Positions 16,256-26,300 of a stretch of 64,000 bases of DNA are shown one piece after another. Each line of letters starts with the position of its first letter. Position 1 is the first letter of the stretch. A model generated the notes under the pieces. That model did not search any database, had not been told where the DNA came from, and worked only from the letters and a program-made list of their open reading frames with translations. The position numbers were made by a program, and so were the translations under genes. Source of the DNA: Allotamlana fucoidanivorans (GTDB taxonomy: Bacteria > Bacteroidota > Bacteroidia > Flavobacteriales > Flavobacteriaceae); NCBI RefSeq assembly GCF_006265225.1, contig NZ_VDCS01000012.1:124001-188000 (forward strand), read 5' to 3'.

Positions 16256-17362
16256 ATGAAGCAAAGCATAACATTAGGAAAAGTAACCAAATTTATGGGA
16301 TTAGGGTTTTTAACCACGTTAAAAGATCTATTCACTGGGAAGCTAGAAAAGGAAGATTTTGTAAAATTCTTGCGCAAAGTAGTCGTACCACTTGCTTCCA
16401 TACTATTATTTATTGGAATTTGGCATTCAGGTGCTAAGGTTCTATACAATAGAGAGGCCGATTTTAAAATTGAAAAAGCACTTGCAGATCAGGGCCCTGA
16501 AGCGGCCGAAGCACTAAAAGCATGTATAGCTTCTGGAGATATTAGTTGTCAGCCTAATACCTTACCAGCACCAAGCCAAGTTTGGGAATCCTATAAGTCA
16601 TTATTACGAGATCATAATATAATTAGTGCAGATAAAGCGGCATTTAAAGAAAAGACTGCCGCTTTAAATGCTAAAAGAATTGCAGAAGGAAAAGAGCCTA
16701 TTGTTTATACAGGAAGACCATCATTTATTGATCAAATTGTGATGAGCTTAAAAACGGTGTTTGCTGGGTTTTTATTAGCATTGATTATTGCTATTCCTAT
16801 TGGTATTCTTATTGGGTTGAGTCCAACTTTAAAAAGTGCATTCAACTGGTTTATTCAAATATTTAAACCCGTTTCACCAGTTGTTTGGTACTTGCTGGTG
16901 TTCATGATTGTTAAAACTATTTTAATAGATTCAAGTGATGATAGTTCATTTACCATTTCGTTTATCAGTGTAGGTTTGTGTTCTATGTGGGCCACATTAG
17001 TAAATACCGCCATGGGCGTGTCTTCTGTTGATAAAGATTATATCAATGTGGCTAAAGTGTTAAAATTAGGGCCTTTTCAAAAGGTTTTTAAAGTGATTTT
17101 ACCATCATCGTTACCGCTCATCTTTACAGGTTTAAAAATTACATTGTCTGTGGCTTGGATGGTGCTTATTGCTATTGAATTATTAGCGCAAAGTCCTGGT
17201 TTAGGATTATTTGTTTGGGAAGAATTTCAAAATGGAGCAAATGATTCCAATTCAAAAATCATTGTAGCCATGTTTGTTATAGGTATTATAGGTTTCTTGT
17301 TAGATAGATTAATGCTAACTATTCAAAACGCAGTATCATTTAATAAAAATGAAGGCCTTTAA
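16256..17362 (+). CDS. nrtB: NrtB-type ABC transporter permease
   Basis: 368 residues, longer than typical NrtB (about 270-290). The excess is an N-terminal cytosolic stretch and a segment of about 100 residues between the first membrane helix (about 45-60) and the core, containing two Cys (CIASGDISC) and charged helices. The core (about 155-365) has the binding-protein-dependent permease helices and an EAA-like loop in VAKVLKLGPFQKVFKVILPSSLP. Pairs with NrtA and the two ATPases for uptake across the inner membrane. The enlarged first loop would face the periplasm and might contact the lipoprotein receptor; this is inferred. Confidence 0.85.
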   Translation: MKQSITLGKVTKFMGLGFLTTLKDLFTGKLEKEDFVKFLRKVVVPLASILLFIGIWHSGAKVLYNREADFKIEKALADQGPEAAEALKACIASGDISCQPNTLPAPSQVWESYKSLLRDHNIISADKAAFKEKTAALNAKRIAEGKEPIVYTGRPSFIDQIVMSLKTVFAGFLLALIIAIPIGILIGLSPTLKSAFNWFIQIFKPVSPVVWYLLVFMIVKTILIDSSDDSSFTISFISVGLCSMWATLVNTAMGVSSVDKDYINVAKVLKLGPFQKVFKVILPSSLPLIFTGLKITLSVAWMVLIAIELLAQSPGLGLFVWEEFQNGANDSNSKIIVAMFVIGIIGFLLDRLMLTIQNAVSFNKNEGL

Positions 17363-17396
17363 AAGAAGTTGAAAATCAACAATTAAACCAAAGAAA

Positions 17397-18245
17397 ATGG
17401 CGTATTTAGAATTAAATAATATATACAAAAGCTACGGACAAGGCGAAAACACTACAGAAGTGCTGAATAATATCAATCTGACAATTGAAGAAGGTGAATT
17501 TGTAGCTATTGTAGGGTTTACAGGAAGTGGAAAAACAACCTTAGTAAATCTTATTAATGGTTTGTTAGAACCAACCAGTGGTGAGGTGCTTTTTAAAGGA
17601 GAACCAGTAAACGGAACCAGTCATGAACGTGGGGTAATTTTTCAAAATTATTCGCTGTTACCTTGGTTAACCGTTGGTCAGAATATCTATATGGCCGTAA
17701 AGGAAGTGTTTCCTAAAAAGAGTAAAAAAGAGTTAAATGATTTGGTAAAGGAGTATGTTGAAATGGTGGGTTTATCACACGCTATCAATAAACGTCCTAA
17801 AGAATTATCAGGAGGTATGCGTCAACGGGTTGCTGTAGCCAGGGCGCTAGCTATGAAACCTGAAATGATTATTATGGATGAGCCACTTGGAGCTTTAGAT
17901 GCCTTAACCAGAGGAAACCTTCAAGATGAAATTTTAAATATTTGGGGAAAAGATAAGCGCACCGCGTTATTGATTACTAATGATGTTGATGAAGGTATTT
18001 ACATGGCCGATCGTATTATTCCGTTAAAACCAGGGCCTAGAGCAACCTTAGGGCCTGAGTTTAAAATTGATATTGAACGCCCTAGAGATAAAACCGAGCT
18101 CAATGATAATCCTAATTTTAAGGAAACCAGAAACGCTATTATTGAGTACTTAATGGATATTGGTAACGAACGTAAATCTGAAGCTGTCGAAGTCTTTGAG
18201 TTGCCTGAGTTAGAACCTAAAAGTTTTGTTGGACGCTTTAAATAA
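17397..18245 (+). CDS. nrtC: NrtC-position ABC ATPase
   Basis: 282 residues. Walker [11 protein letters not shown]-loop in [13 protein letters not shown], signature [15 protein letters not shown], Walker [13 protein letters not shown]; the usual switch His appears as Asn in ITNDVDEG (normally THD). The C-terminal tail is longer than in minimal ATPases but lacks the NrtA-like regulatory domain that cyanobacterial NrtC carries. It is followed, with no gap, by a second ATPase, so the transporter likely uses a heterodimer. The altered H-loop (N for H) may make this the weaker of the two sites. Confidence 0.85.
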   Translation: MAYLELNNIYKSYGQGENTTEVLNNINLTIEEGEFVAIVGFTGSGKTTLVNLINGLLEPTSGEVLFKGEPVNGTSHERGVIFQNYSLLPWLTVGQNIYMAVKEVFPKKSKKELNDLVKEYVEMVGLSHAINKRPKELSGGMRQRVAVARALAMKPEMIIMDEPLGALDALTRGNLQDEILNIWGKDKRTALLITNDVDEGIYMADRIIPLKPGPRATLGPEFKIDIERPRDKTELNDNPNFKETRNAIIEYLMDIGNERKSEAVEVFELPELEPKSFVGRFK

Positions 18246-18254
18246 TTGATAGAA

Positions 18255-19088
18255 ATGACTACAAATATATTAGAAAATAAAGGTAGAGGAATAATCACGG
18301 ATAACGGACTTTTTCCTTCTTCAGAGGTTATGTTAGATTTAAAAAATCTAAAAAAAGTGTATCCAACTCCAAAAGGCGATTATGTGGTACTGGAAGGTTT
18401 GAATCTTCAAATTCGCAAAGAAGAGTTTGTTACTATAATTGGGCATTCAGGTTGTGGAAAAACAACCATGCTTTCCATGATTGCAGGGTTGAACGAAATA
18501 TCAGGAGGTTATATTTCAGTTTTAGGAAAACATATAAAAGGCCCGGGACCCGATAGAGGTGTGATTTTTCAAGCACCTAGTTTAATGCCTTGGATGACCT
18601 CATTACAAAATGTACTTTTAGGAGTAAATCAGGTATTTCCACATGCAACAAAAGCTCAGCGAAATGATATAGCAAAGTATTATTTGCAGAAAGTTGGTCT
18701 TGAAGATGCGTTTGATAAAAAGGCCAGTGATTTGTCTCAAGGCATGCAACAACGTGTTGGTATTGCCAGAGCATTTGCTATAAAACCTAAAGTGTTATTA
18801 CTTGATGAACCTTTTGGAATGCTAGATTCTTTAACAAGAGGTGAGCTTCAAGATACACTTATTGAAATTTGGAATAAAGAAAAGATTACAGCAGTTATGA
18901 TTACGCATGACGTAGACGAAGCTATATTTCTAGCAGATCGAGTGGTTATGATGACTAGCGGACCAAAAGCAAAAATAGGAGATGTCTTGAACATTGATTT
19001 TGAAAGACCTAGAACTCGTAAAGCTGTTTTAGAACACAACGATTACTATACATACAGAAAGCATCTCATAGACTTTTTAGAGCATTAA
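18255..19088 (+). CDS. nrtD: NrtD-type ABC ATPase
   Basis: 277 residues from ATG 18255 (a TTG at 18246 directly after the previous stop is in frame but unlikely). Walker A GHSGCGKTT, Q-loop in VIFQAPSLMPWMT, signature LSQGMQQRVGIARAF, Walker B VLLLDEPFGMLD, H-loop in ITHDVDEA. All catalytic elements are intact, unlike the neighbour whose H-loop His is Asn. Partners with the preceding ATPase and NrtB. It ends the transporter operon; a porin gene follows behind its own promoter and FNR-type site. Confidence 0.85.
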   Translation: MTTNILENKGRGIITDNGLFPSSEVMLDLKNLKKVYPTPKGDYVVLEGLNLQIRKEEFVTIIGHSGCGKTTMLSMIAGLNEISGGYISVLGKHIKGPGPDRGVIFQAPSLMPWMTSLQNVLLGVNQVFPHATKAQRNDIAKYYLQKVGLEDAFDKKASDLSQGMQQRVGIARAFAIKPKVLLLDEPFGMLDSLTRGELQDTLIEIWNKEKITAVMITHDVDEAIFLADRVVMMTSGPKAKIGDVLNIDFERPRTRKAVLEHNDYYTYRKHLIDFLEH

Positions 19089-19122
19089 GTATAAAAAGGA
19101 GGTATTTGTCTTTTTTGTAATC

Positions 19123-19171
19123 TAAACATGAGTTTTGTCATGTTTAGTGAAAAGCTATACTTTTACTTTTG
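19123..19171 (+). promoter_or_regulatory. Porin promoter with FNR/CRP-type operator
   Basis: TAAACATGA (19123-19131), a 6-nt spacer and TCATGTTTA (19138-19146) form a perfect 9-bp dyad whose core TGAG-N4-GTCA resembles the nap and molybdoenzyme sites. The -7 box TACTTTTG follows at 19164-19171 with the dyad centre 36.5 nt from its end, again about -41.5. This matches an activator site. Confidence 0.55.
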
Positions 19172-19252
19172 TTAAAATTTTATTAAAACGAAAAATATCA
19201 CAAATTTATATTCAAAAACACTTAAAACAAATCAAATTAAAACCTTAAAAAA

Positions 19253-20539
19253 ATGAAAAAACAATACTTAATCTTAGCGCTTTTTTTAGCAGGAATTCAA
19301 TTTATGCAAGCGCAATTTACCCTTGATGGAGAGTTCAAGCCAAGAACGGAATATAGACATGGTTTTGGAAGTTTAATTCCTGAAGCTGCAGAACCAGGTT
19401 TTGGTATTTCAACTAGAGTACGTTTAAATGCAGGGTTTGCCACTGAGACCTATAAATTATTTGTAAGTTTTCAAGACGTTATGGTTTGGGGTGAAAACAG
19501 ACAGATTTTACCTTATGATATGAATAATTCTTTTGCTGTTTTTCAAGCTTGGGCTGAGTTTCAATTGGGTTCTGGTTGGTCAACCAAATTAGGACGTCAG
19601 GTGTTATCTTATGATGATCAACGTATTTTAGGAGGCTTAGATTGGGCGCAACAAGGGCGTAACCATGATGCTGGCCTTATTAAATACAAAAAAGATAAGT
19701 TTGCTTTAGATGTAGCTTTAGCATGGAATCAAGATTATTCACACCCAACAGGATTTGTGTCTGTAGGTAATGGATATGATACTACGGGGTTCTTCTCTTA
19801 TAAAACCATGCAAATGGTGCATTTAAGTAATGCTTGGGATAACTTTTCAGGAAGTTTATTATTGATGAACAACGGATTCCAAAACTTTTCTGATGCTACA
19901 GGAACAAGAGTGTATGACGGGGTAAGCAACTTGCAAACTATGGGAGTACACTTAAAATATAAAGCGGGAGGTTTTGGTTTAGCTGCTAATGCTTATGTTC
20001 AAACAGGAGAGCATCAACAAGAACTGAAAGTAAAAGGGGCTTATTTGTTAGGCTTAGATCTTAACTTTAAAGCGTCTTCAGCTGTTGGTTTAGTTGTAGG
20101 GGCTGAATTAATAAGTGGTAATGACAAACCTGCTGGTGAAACTGGAGCCTTCTTCCCTTTATATGGTACAAACCATAAGTTTAATGGATTTATGGATTAC
20201 TTCTATGTTGGAAATCATGCAAACAATGTTGGCCTATTAGATATTCATGTGGGTGCTAATTTCAAGCTTGGAGAAACCTCTAGTTTAATGGCAAAAGTGT
20301 TAAACTTTAGCGGAGAAAAAGAATTAGCCTCTGGAGAAAAATCACTAGGAACAGAAGTAGATTTAGTGTATGGAAAGAAGTTCAAAGGATTTGGTTTAAA
20401 TATAGGTTATTCTCACATGTTTGCTGCTGATGGTATGTATGAGTTAAAAGGTGTGTCAAAAGATGCAGCTGCCGATGTGCAAAACTGGGCTTGGGTACAG
20501 TTATTAATTAAACCTAAATTTTTAAATACTGCGAAGTAA
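19253..20539 (+). CDS. Alginate-export-type outer-membrane porin
   Basis: 428 residues: signal peptide ending at MQAQ (about residue 20), then a beta-barrel with alternating strand pattern. GEFKPRTEYRHGF, STRVRLNAGF, KLGRQVLSYDDQRILG and WAQQGRNHDAG match the alginate_exp/AlgE-like porin family found widely in Bacteroidota beside transport or respiratory genes. It probably lets nitrate or another anion cross the outer membrane to supply NapA and NrtA. It ends with a C-terminal strand after an aromatic-rich motif (NWAWVQLLIKPKF). It has its own promoter with an FNR-type operator and a strong terminator. The specific solute is inferred from context only. Confidence 0.75.
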   Translation: MKKQYLILALFLAGIQFMQAQFTLDGEFKPRTEYRHGFGSLIPEAAEPGFGISTRVRLNAGFATETYKLFVSFQDVMVWGENRQILPYDMNNSFAVFQAWAEFQLGSGWSTKLGRQVLSYDDQRILGGLDWAQQGRNHDAGLIKYKKDKFALDVALAWNQDYSHPTGFVSVGNGYDTTGFFSYKTMQMVHLSNAWDNFSGSLLLMNNGFQNFSDATGTRVYDGVSNLQTMGVHLKYKAGGFGLAANAYVQTGEHQQELKVKGAYLLGLDLNFKASSAVGLVVGAELISGNDKPAGETGAFFPLYGTNHKFNGFMDYFYVGNHANNVGLLDIHVGANFKLGETSSLMAKVLNFSGEKELASGEKSLGTEVDLVYGKKFKGFGLNIGYSHMFAADGMYELKGVSKDAAADVQNWAWVQLLIKPKFLNTAK

Positions 20540-20568
20540 AACGAATTTTATATATTAAGTTTAATTTT

Positions 20569-20597
20569 GAATCCCCATTTTTGGGGATTCTTTTTAT
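20569..20597 (+). terminator. Rho-independent terminator of the porin gene
   Basis: GAATCCCCA (20569-20577) pairs with TGGGGATTC (20582-20590), followed by TTTTT. Clean stem with a 4-nt loop. Confidence 0.85.
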
Positions 20598-20641
20598 AAA
20601 AACAAATAACTTTTCTTACATTTAAGCAGTAAACACATGTT

Positions 20642-22177
20642 ATGCTTAAAAAAGTTTTTGGAAGTGCGGTATTTGGTGTAGAAGCCACAACCATTACCGT
20701 TGAAGTAAATGTAGATTCTGGTATTGGTTATCATTTAGTAGGCTTGCCAGATAATGCTATCAAAGAAAGTAACTACAGAATTGCCGCAGCACTTCAAAAC
20801 AATGGTTATAAAATTCCAGGTAAAAAGATTACTATAAATATGGCGCCTGCCGATTTAAGAAAAGAAGGTAGTGCGTACGATTTAACTTTGGCTATTGGTA
20901 TTTTAGCAGCATCAAAACAAATAAATGCTGAAAATTTAGATAAATATCTTATTATGGGAGAGCTTTCGTTAGACGGAAGTTTGCAACCCATAAAAGGAGC
21001 CTTGCCCATTGCGGTAAAGGCTAGAGAAGAAGGGTTTAAAGGATTTATTCTTCCAAAGGTGAATGCTAAAGAAGCTGCTATTGTTGATAGTTTAGAAGTT
21101 TATGGTGTAGATAATATTACAGAAGTGATTCATTATTTCGATAAAGAAACACCATTAGAGCGCACCATTATTAATACCCGAGAAGAGTTTTTTAAAAATT
21201 TAGAATTTCCTGAGTTTGATTTTGCCGATGTAAAAGGGCAGGAAGGCATAAAACGCTGTATGGAAATTGCAGCAGCAGGTGGACATAATATTATTTTAAT
21301 AGGACCGCCAGGCGCAGGAAAAACCATGCTAGCTAAAAGGTTACCTAGCATTTTGCCACCAATGACCTTACATGAAGCACTAGAGACTACTAAAATACAT
21401 TCTGTAGTTGGTAAAGTGAAAGATAGTGGTTTAATGGCACAACGCCCGTTTAGAAGTCCGCATCATACCATAAGTGATGTGGCTTTAGTTGGCGGTGGCG
21501 CTTACCCGCAACCTGGAGAAATTTCCTTGTCTCATAACGGTGTGTTGTTTTTAGATGAGCTTCCAGAGTTTAAACGTAGTGTGTTAGAAGTTATGCGCCA
21601 ACCACTTGAAGATAGAGAAGTCACAATTTCTAGGGCAAAATTTACCGTAACCTATCCGTCATCCTTTATGTTGGTGGCCAGTATGAACCCAAGTCCTAGC
21701 GGTTATTTTAATGATCCTGATGCTCCTGTAACATCTAGCCCTGCCGAGATGCAGCGGTATTTGGGTAAGATTTCCGGTCCCCTGCTGGATAGAATTGATA
21801 TTCATATTGAAGTCACACCCGTGCCTTTTGATAAGTTATCTGATGAACGAAAGGGAGAGTCGTCAGTTGATATACGAAAGCGGGTAACGCTGGCCAGAGC
21901 TTTACAAACAAAACGTTTTGAAGATTCAGATACGGTGCATTACAATGCACAAATGAACACCAAACAAATTAGAACATATTGTGTGCTTGATGAGGCATCA
22001 AAGCAATTATTAAAAACAGCCATGGAGCGACTTAATTTATCTGCTAGAGCGTATGATAGAATACTAAAGGTGTCTAGAACTATAGCGGATTTAGAAGGAG
22101 CTGAGCACATAAACGGTTCTCATATAAGTGAAGCGATTCAGTATAGAAGTTTAGACCGAGAAGGTTGGTTAGGATAA
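20642..22177 (+). CDS. YifB/ComM-family Mg-chelatase-like AAA+ ATPase
   Basis: 511 residues, full length. An N-terminal Lon-protease-like fold (VEVNVDSGIGYHLVGLPDNAIKES begins it), the ATPase with Walker A GPPGAGKTMLAK, Walker B LFLDELPEF and sensor GYFNDP..., and a C-terminal Mg_chelatase_C helical domain. ComM is known to act as a helicase promoting branch migration in natural transformation in Vibrio; orthologues are widespread also in species not known to be competent. It stands alone between terminator-bounded neighbours. Confidence 0.92.
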   Translation: MLKKVFGSAVFGVEATTITVEVNVDSGIGYHLVGLPDNAIKESNYRIAAALQNNGYKIPGKKITINMAPADLRKEGSAYDLTLAIGILAASKQINAENLDKYLIMGELSLDGSLQPIKGALPIAVKAREEGFKGFILPKVNAKEAAIVDSLEVYGVDNITEVIHYFDKETPLERTIINTREEFFKNLEFPEFDFADVKGQEGIKRCMEIAAAGGHNIILIGPPGAGKTMLAKRLPSILPPMTLHEALETTKIHSVVGKVKDSGLMAQRPFRSPHHTISDVALVGGGAYPQPGEISLSHNGVLFLDELPEFKRSVLEVMRQPLEDREVTISRAKFTVTYPSSFMLVASMNPSPSGYFNDPDAPVTSSPAEMQRYLGKISGPLLDRIDIHIEVTPVPFDKLSDERKGESSVDIRKRVTLARALQTKRFEDSDTVHYNAQMNTKQIRTYCVLDEASKQLLKTAMERLNLSARAYDRILKVSRTIADLEGAEHINGSHISEAIQYRSLDREGWLG

Positions 22178-22238
22178 GCTTACTTTTTTATGTATCTTTT
22201 GTTACACAACCTAACTCGTGGAATCATAATTTTAACAC

Positions 22239-23357
22239 ATGAAAATACCTTTATCCTTATTACTGCTTTGTATTGTTTTTGGTTGTAATACAGAAAAAAA
22301 ACAGCCAATTCAGTCCGAATTAAATAATAAAATAGATAGTTTGAATTTTGAAATTCCAAAACTAGATATAGCTCAGGCTAATATTTTGGCAACATTGCCA
22401 TTAGATTGCATTAATACAGAGTACCCTAATAAATTGTCTCAGGTTTTAGGGAGTGAAGACGATTTAGGAACACCTGCAAATTTGCATCCTGCATTTTATG
22501 GATGTTTTGATTGGCATTCAGCGGTTCATGGGCATTGGAGCTTGGTAAAACTTCTAAAAGACTTCCCAGATTTAGAACGTAGCAATGCCATTAAAGAACG
22601 GCTTCTAAACAACATTTCAAAAGAAAATATTGCGGCTGAAGTGGCTTATTTTAAAGGGAAGCACAATACCTCATATGAGCGTACTTATGGCTGGGCTTGG
22701 TTGCTTAAATTGGTTGAAGAATTACATACTTGGGATCATCCATTAGCGCGACAACTAGAAGAAAATCTTGAGCCATTGGCACATTTGATTACACAGCGCT
22801 ACATGGAATTTTTACCTAAATTGAATTATGCGCTTCGTGTGGGGACTCATACCAATACCGCTTTTGGATTGTCTTTAGCTTATGATTATGCAGAAACTTT
22901 GAATAAAACCGATTTGAAGGAAGCTATTAGAGACCGCGCTTCCTTTTTCTTTCAGAATGATCAACATTGCCCCATGTCTTGGGAGCCTAATGGGAGTGAT
23001 TTTTTATCACCTTGTTTAGAGGAAGCCGCTTTAATGAAACGTTTATTATCAAAAGAAGATTATCGTATTTGGTTAAAACAGTTTTTACCCGAATTGAGTA
23101 ATAAAAATTATGATTTGGCAGTTGGTTTAGTATCCGATAGAACCGATGGGCATTTGGTGCATCTTGATGGCTTGAATTTTTCTAGAGCATGGAATTTGTA
23201 TAAAATTTCAGAAGGTTTTCCGGAGTACAACCATTTAAAAAACATAGCCAATAAGCATATCAATTATTCGCTGCCAAGTATTTTTGGAGATAGCTATGAG
23301 GGCGGACATTGGTTAGGTACCTATGCTATTTATGCCTTAAATACAGCACACAATTAA
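22239..23357 (+). CDS. DUF2891 lipoprotein
   Basis: 372 residues, lipobox CIVFGC (Cys16). The mature part matches DUF2891, with HPAFYGCFDWHSAVHGHW near residue 87 and several conserved His/Trp stretches (LRVGTHTNTAFG, CPMSWEPNGSDFLSPCLEEA). The alpha-helical, His/Asp/Glu-rich architecture resembles glycoside hydrolase-like (alpha/alpha)6 toroids, but no activity is established that I know of. The following peptidase gene starts 33 nt downstream, so the two may be cotranscribed. Confidence 0.8.
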   Translation: MKIPLSLLLLCIVFGCNTEKKQPIQSELNNKIDSLNFEIPKLDIAQANILATLPLDCINTEYPNKLSQVLGSEDDLGTPANLHPAFYGCFDWHSAVHGHWSLVKLLKDFPDLERSNAIKERLLNNISKENIAAEVAYFKGKHNTSYERTYGWAWLLKLVEELHTWDHPLARQLEENLEPLAHLITQRYMEFLPKLNYALRVGTHTNTAFGLSLAYDYAETLNKTDLKEAIRDRASFFFQNDQHCPMSWEPNGSDFLSPCLEEAALMKRLLSKEDYRIWLKQFLPELSNKNYDLAVGLVSDRTDGHLVHLDGLNFSRAWNLYKISEGFPEYNHLKNIANKHINYSLPSIFGDSYEGGHWLGTYAIYALNTAHN

Positions 23358-23389
23358 AAGGAGATATAAAAATTATTCATTCAAACTAT

Positions 23390-26300
23390 ATGAAATTAAA
23401 CATAATATTTGTTGCGGTATTTAGTCTATTTGTGAGTTTAAGTGTGGCGCAAACACCACTTATAAATGCCCCTGCCATTAGTCCAGACGGACAACATATT
23501 GCATTTAATTATCAAGGCGATATATGGACGGCTCTTATTGATGGTAGTAATACCAGAAGATTAACTATTCATGAGGCTTATGATACAAACCCTATTTGGA
23601 GTTATGACGGAAAGCAAATAGCCTTTCAAAGTGACCGCTATGGCAATGACGATATTTATACTATACCCGCAAAAGGTGGATTACCCAAACGATTAACATT
23701 TCATTCAGCGCCTGACAATATTACCGATTACACAAAAAATGGAGATATTCTTTTTTCAACCAGAAGAAATTTTGCACAGGTAGAACGCGAAGCAGAAATA
23801 CATATAGTTAATGAAAAAGGAGGAACACCGTACCGATTTTTAAATGCGGTGGGGTTACAAGCAACCATGTCTCCTAATGGAAAAATAATTGCCTTTGTGC
23901 GGGGAACTTGCAGAATGGAGCGCGAGGCTTACCAAGGTCCTGCCAATAGAGATATTTGGGTATATCACATTCAAAATGATACCTACTCAAAAATAACAAC
24001 GTATAATGGAAATGATTTTTATCCGCAATGGGCTAACGATCACACTATTTATTTCCAATCTTCAAGAAGTGGAAAATACAATGTACACAAGGTAGAAGTA
24101 GATGATAACGGAACAAAAAAAGGAACCGTTTCTCAAATTTCAAACTTTACCAATATGGGAATTTTTTCATTTCAAATTAGTAGAAATGGAAATGATATAA
24201 TCATGGTTAAAGGCAATAAAGTGTATACTTATAATGTGTCTTCAAAAAAACAAAATAAGATAAATATTGATATTACTTCAGATTATAGGTTCAATCCGGT
24301 TTCTCACAAAAGTTTTTCAAGTGGTGTTCAAGATATAGCGGTGTCTCCAAACGGAAAACTAGCAGCGCTTGAAGTGAGAGGCGAACTGTTTATAAGAGAA
24401 ACAGACAAGGATAAAAAACGAACGGTTAATGTGTCAAAATCGGCTTATAGAGACAGAAATGCGGTATGGTTAAATGATAGTACATTACTATTTGTGTCTG
24501 ATAGAGGAGGTCAAAATGATATATACTTGGTAAAATCAAATGATAAAAACCAGAGCAATCTGTTTAAAACACTAAAACATAAAATAGAGCGCGTAACAAA
24601 AACAACTGAATCAGAAAGTAGTTTAAAATTGGCACCTAATGGGAAACAAATGGCTTTTGTTAGAGGTAGAGGTAAGCTTATTGTAGCTGATATTAGTGAC
24701 AGCGGAAAACTAACGAATGAAAAAGTGTTATTAAACGGTTGGGATACGCCCAGTGGTATATCGTGGTCACCAGACTCTAAATGGCTAGCGTATAATCTAA
24801 GTGATCTTGATTTTAACGGAGAAATTTACATACATAGGGCAGATAATACACAGAAACCTGTAAATATTTCAATGCATCCCAAACAAGATAGAAGTCCTGT
24901 TTGGAGTCCCGATGGTAGAAAGCTTATGTTTTCTTCAAATAGAAATAACAGCGATTATGATGTTTGGTTTACATGGCTAAGGCAAGAAGATTGGGAAAAA
25001 ACAACTCAAGATTGGGAAGAAAACGATGAGGAGAAGCCTAAACCCAAAATTAAAAAAGAAGCCTCGAAAAAAGAAAAGAAGAATACCGAAAAAGAAGACA
25101 AGGATGAAGATGTTGACGTAATTATTGATTTTGAAGATATTCATGAACGTCAGGTTCAAGTTACCTCTTTTGTTGGAGGTGAATTTGGACAGTTGTTTTC
25201 AAAAGACTCAGAAACGATATACTATACAACAGGAAATGGTGGTAGAGGAGATGCCAAGGTGCCTTCAGATTTATATAAGATTAAATGGAATGGGAAGAGT
25301 AAAAAGGAAATTACCTCAAATGACAGTAAACCATCTAACTTAGTAGTTAATAGTGATTTTTCAAAAATTTACTTAACCAAAGGAAAAGGTAGTTTGTCTT
25401 CGGTTTCGTTTTCAAATGATAAATCTGAAAATTTAAGTTTTACAGCGCGCATGAATATAGATTATCATGCCGAATCTAAACAAATTTTTGAAGAAGCTTG
25501 GACGGCAATACGTGATGGATTTTATGATCCTAATTTTCATGGTCAAAATTGGACAAAGCTAAGAGAAATTTATGAACCGTTAGCTTTAGGGGCCTCCACA
25601 AGATCTGATTTTCAAAACATGTTCAATTGGATGTTAGGGCAAATAAATGCTAGCCATATGGGACTTTACGGTACCGAAACAAGAGAACAGTTGGAGCGCG
25701 AGTATACAGGATTCTTGGGCTTAGAAGTTGAGCCAACAAAAACAGGAAGCTTAAAAGTGATTGCGGTGGTGCCAAATATGCCAGGTGATAGATCTTCAAG
25801 TAAGGTGTTGTTAGGAGATGAAATACTAGGCGTAAACGGAAGTCAGCTAACAAAAGATTTAAACGTTTATAGTTTATTAGAGGGCACAGCAAATCAAAGG
25901 ATTTATCTGGAGGTCAAACGAGCAGGCGAAACACTAGATATTGTTATAAGACCCAAAAGCAGCAACCGAAATGAAAACTATAAAGCCTGGGTAAAAGAGC
26001 GTCAACGCTTAACAGAAAAATATTCTAATGGTCAGTTGGGGTATATTCATATTCAAGGTATGAATTGGACGAGTTTTGAGCGTTTTGAACGTGAACTTAC
26101 AGCAGCAGGACTAGGTAAAAAAGGTATTGTAATTGATGTGCGTTTTAATGGGGGCGGCTGGACTACAGACTATTTAATGGCTGTTCTTAATGTAAAACAA
26201 CATGCTTATACCGTACCACGTGGTGCTGCTAAATATTTAGAAAAAGAGCATACAAAATTTAAAGAGCATTACCCCTTTAGTGAACGATTACCGTTGGCAG

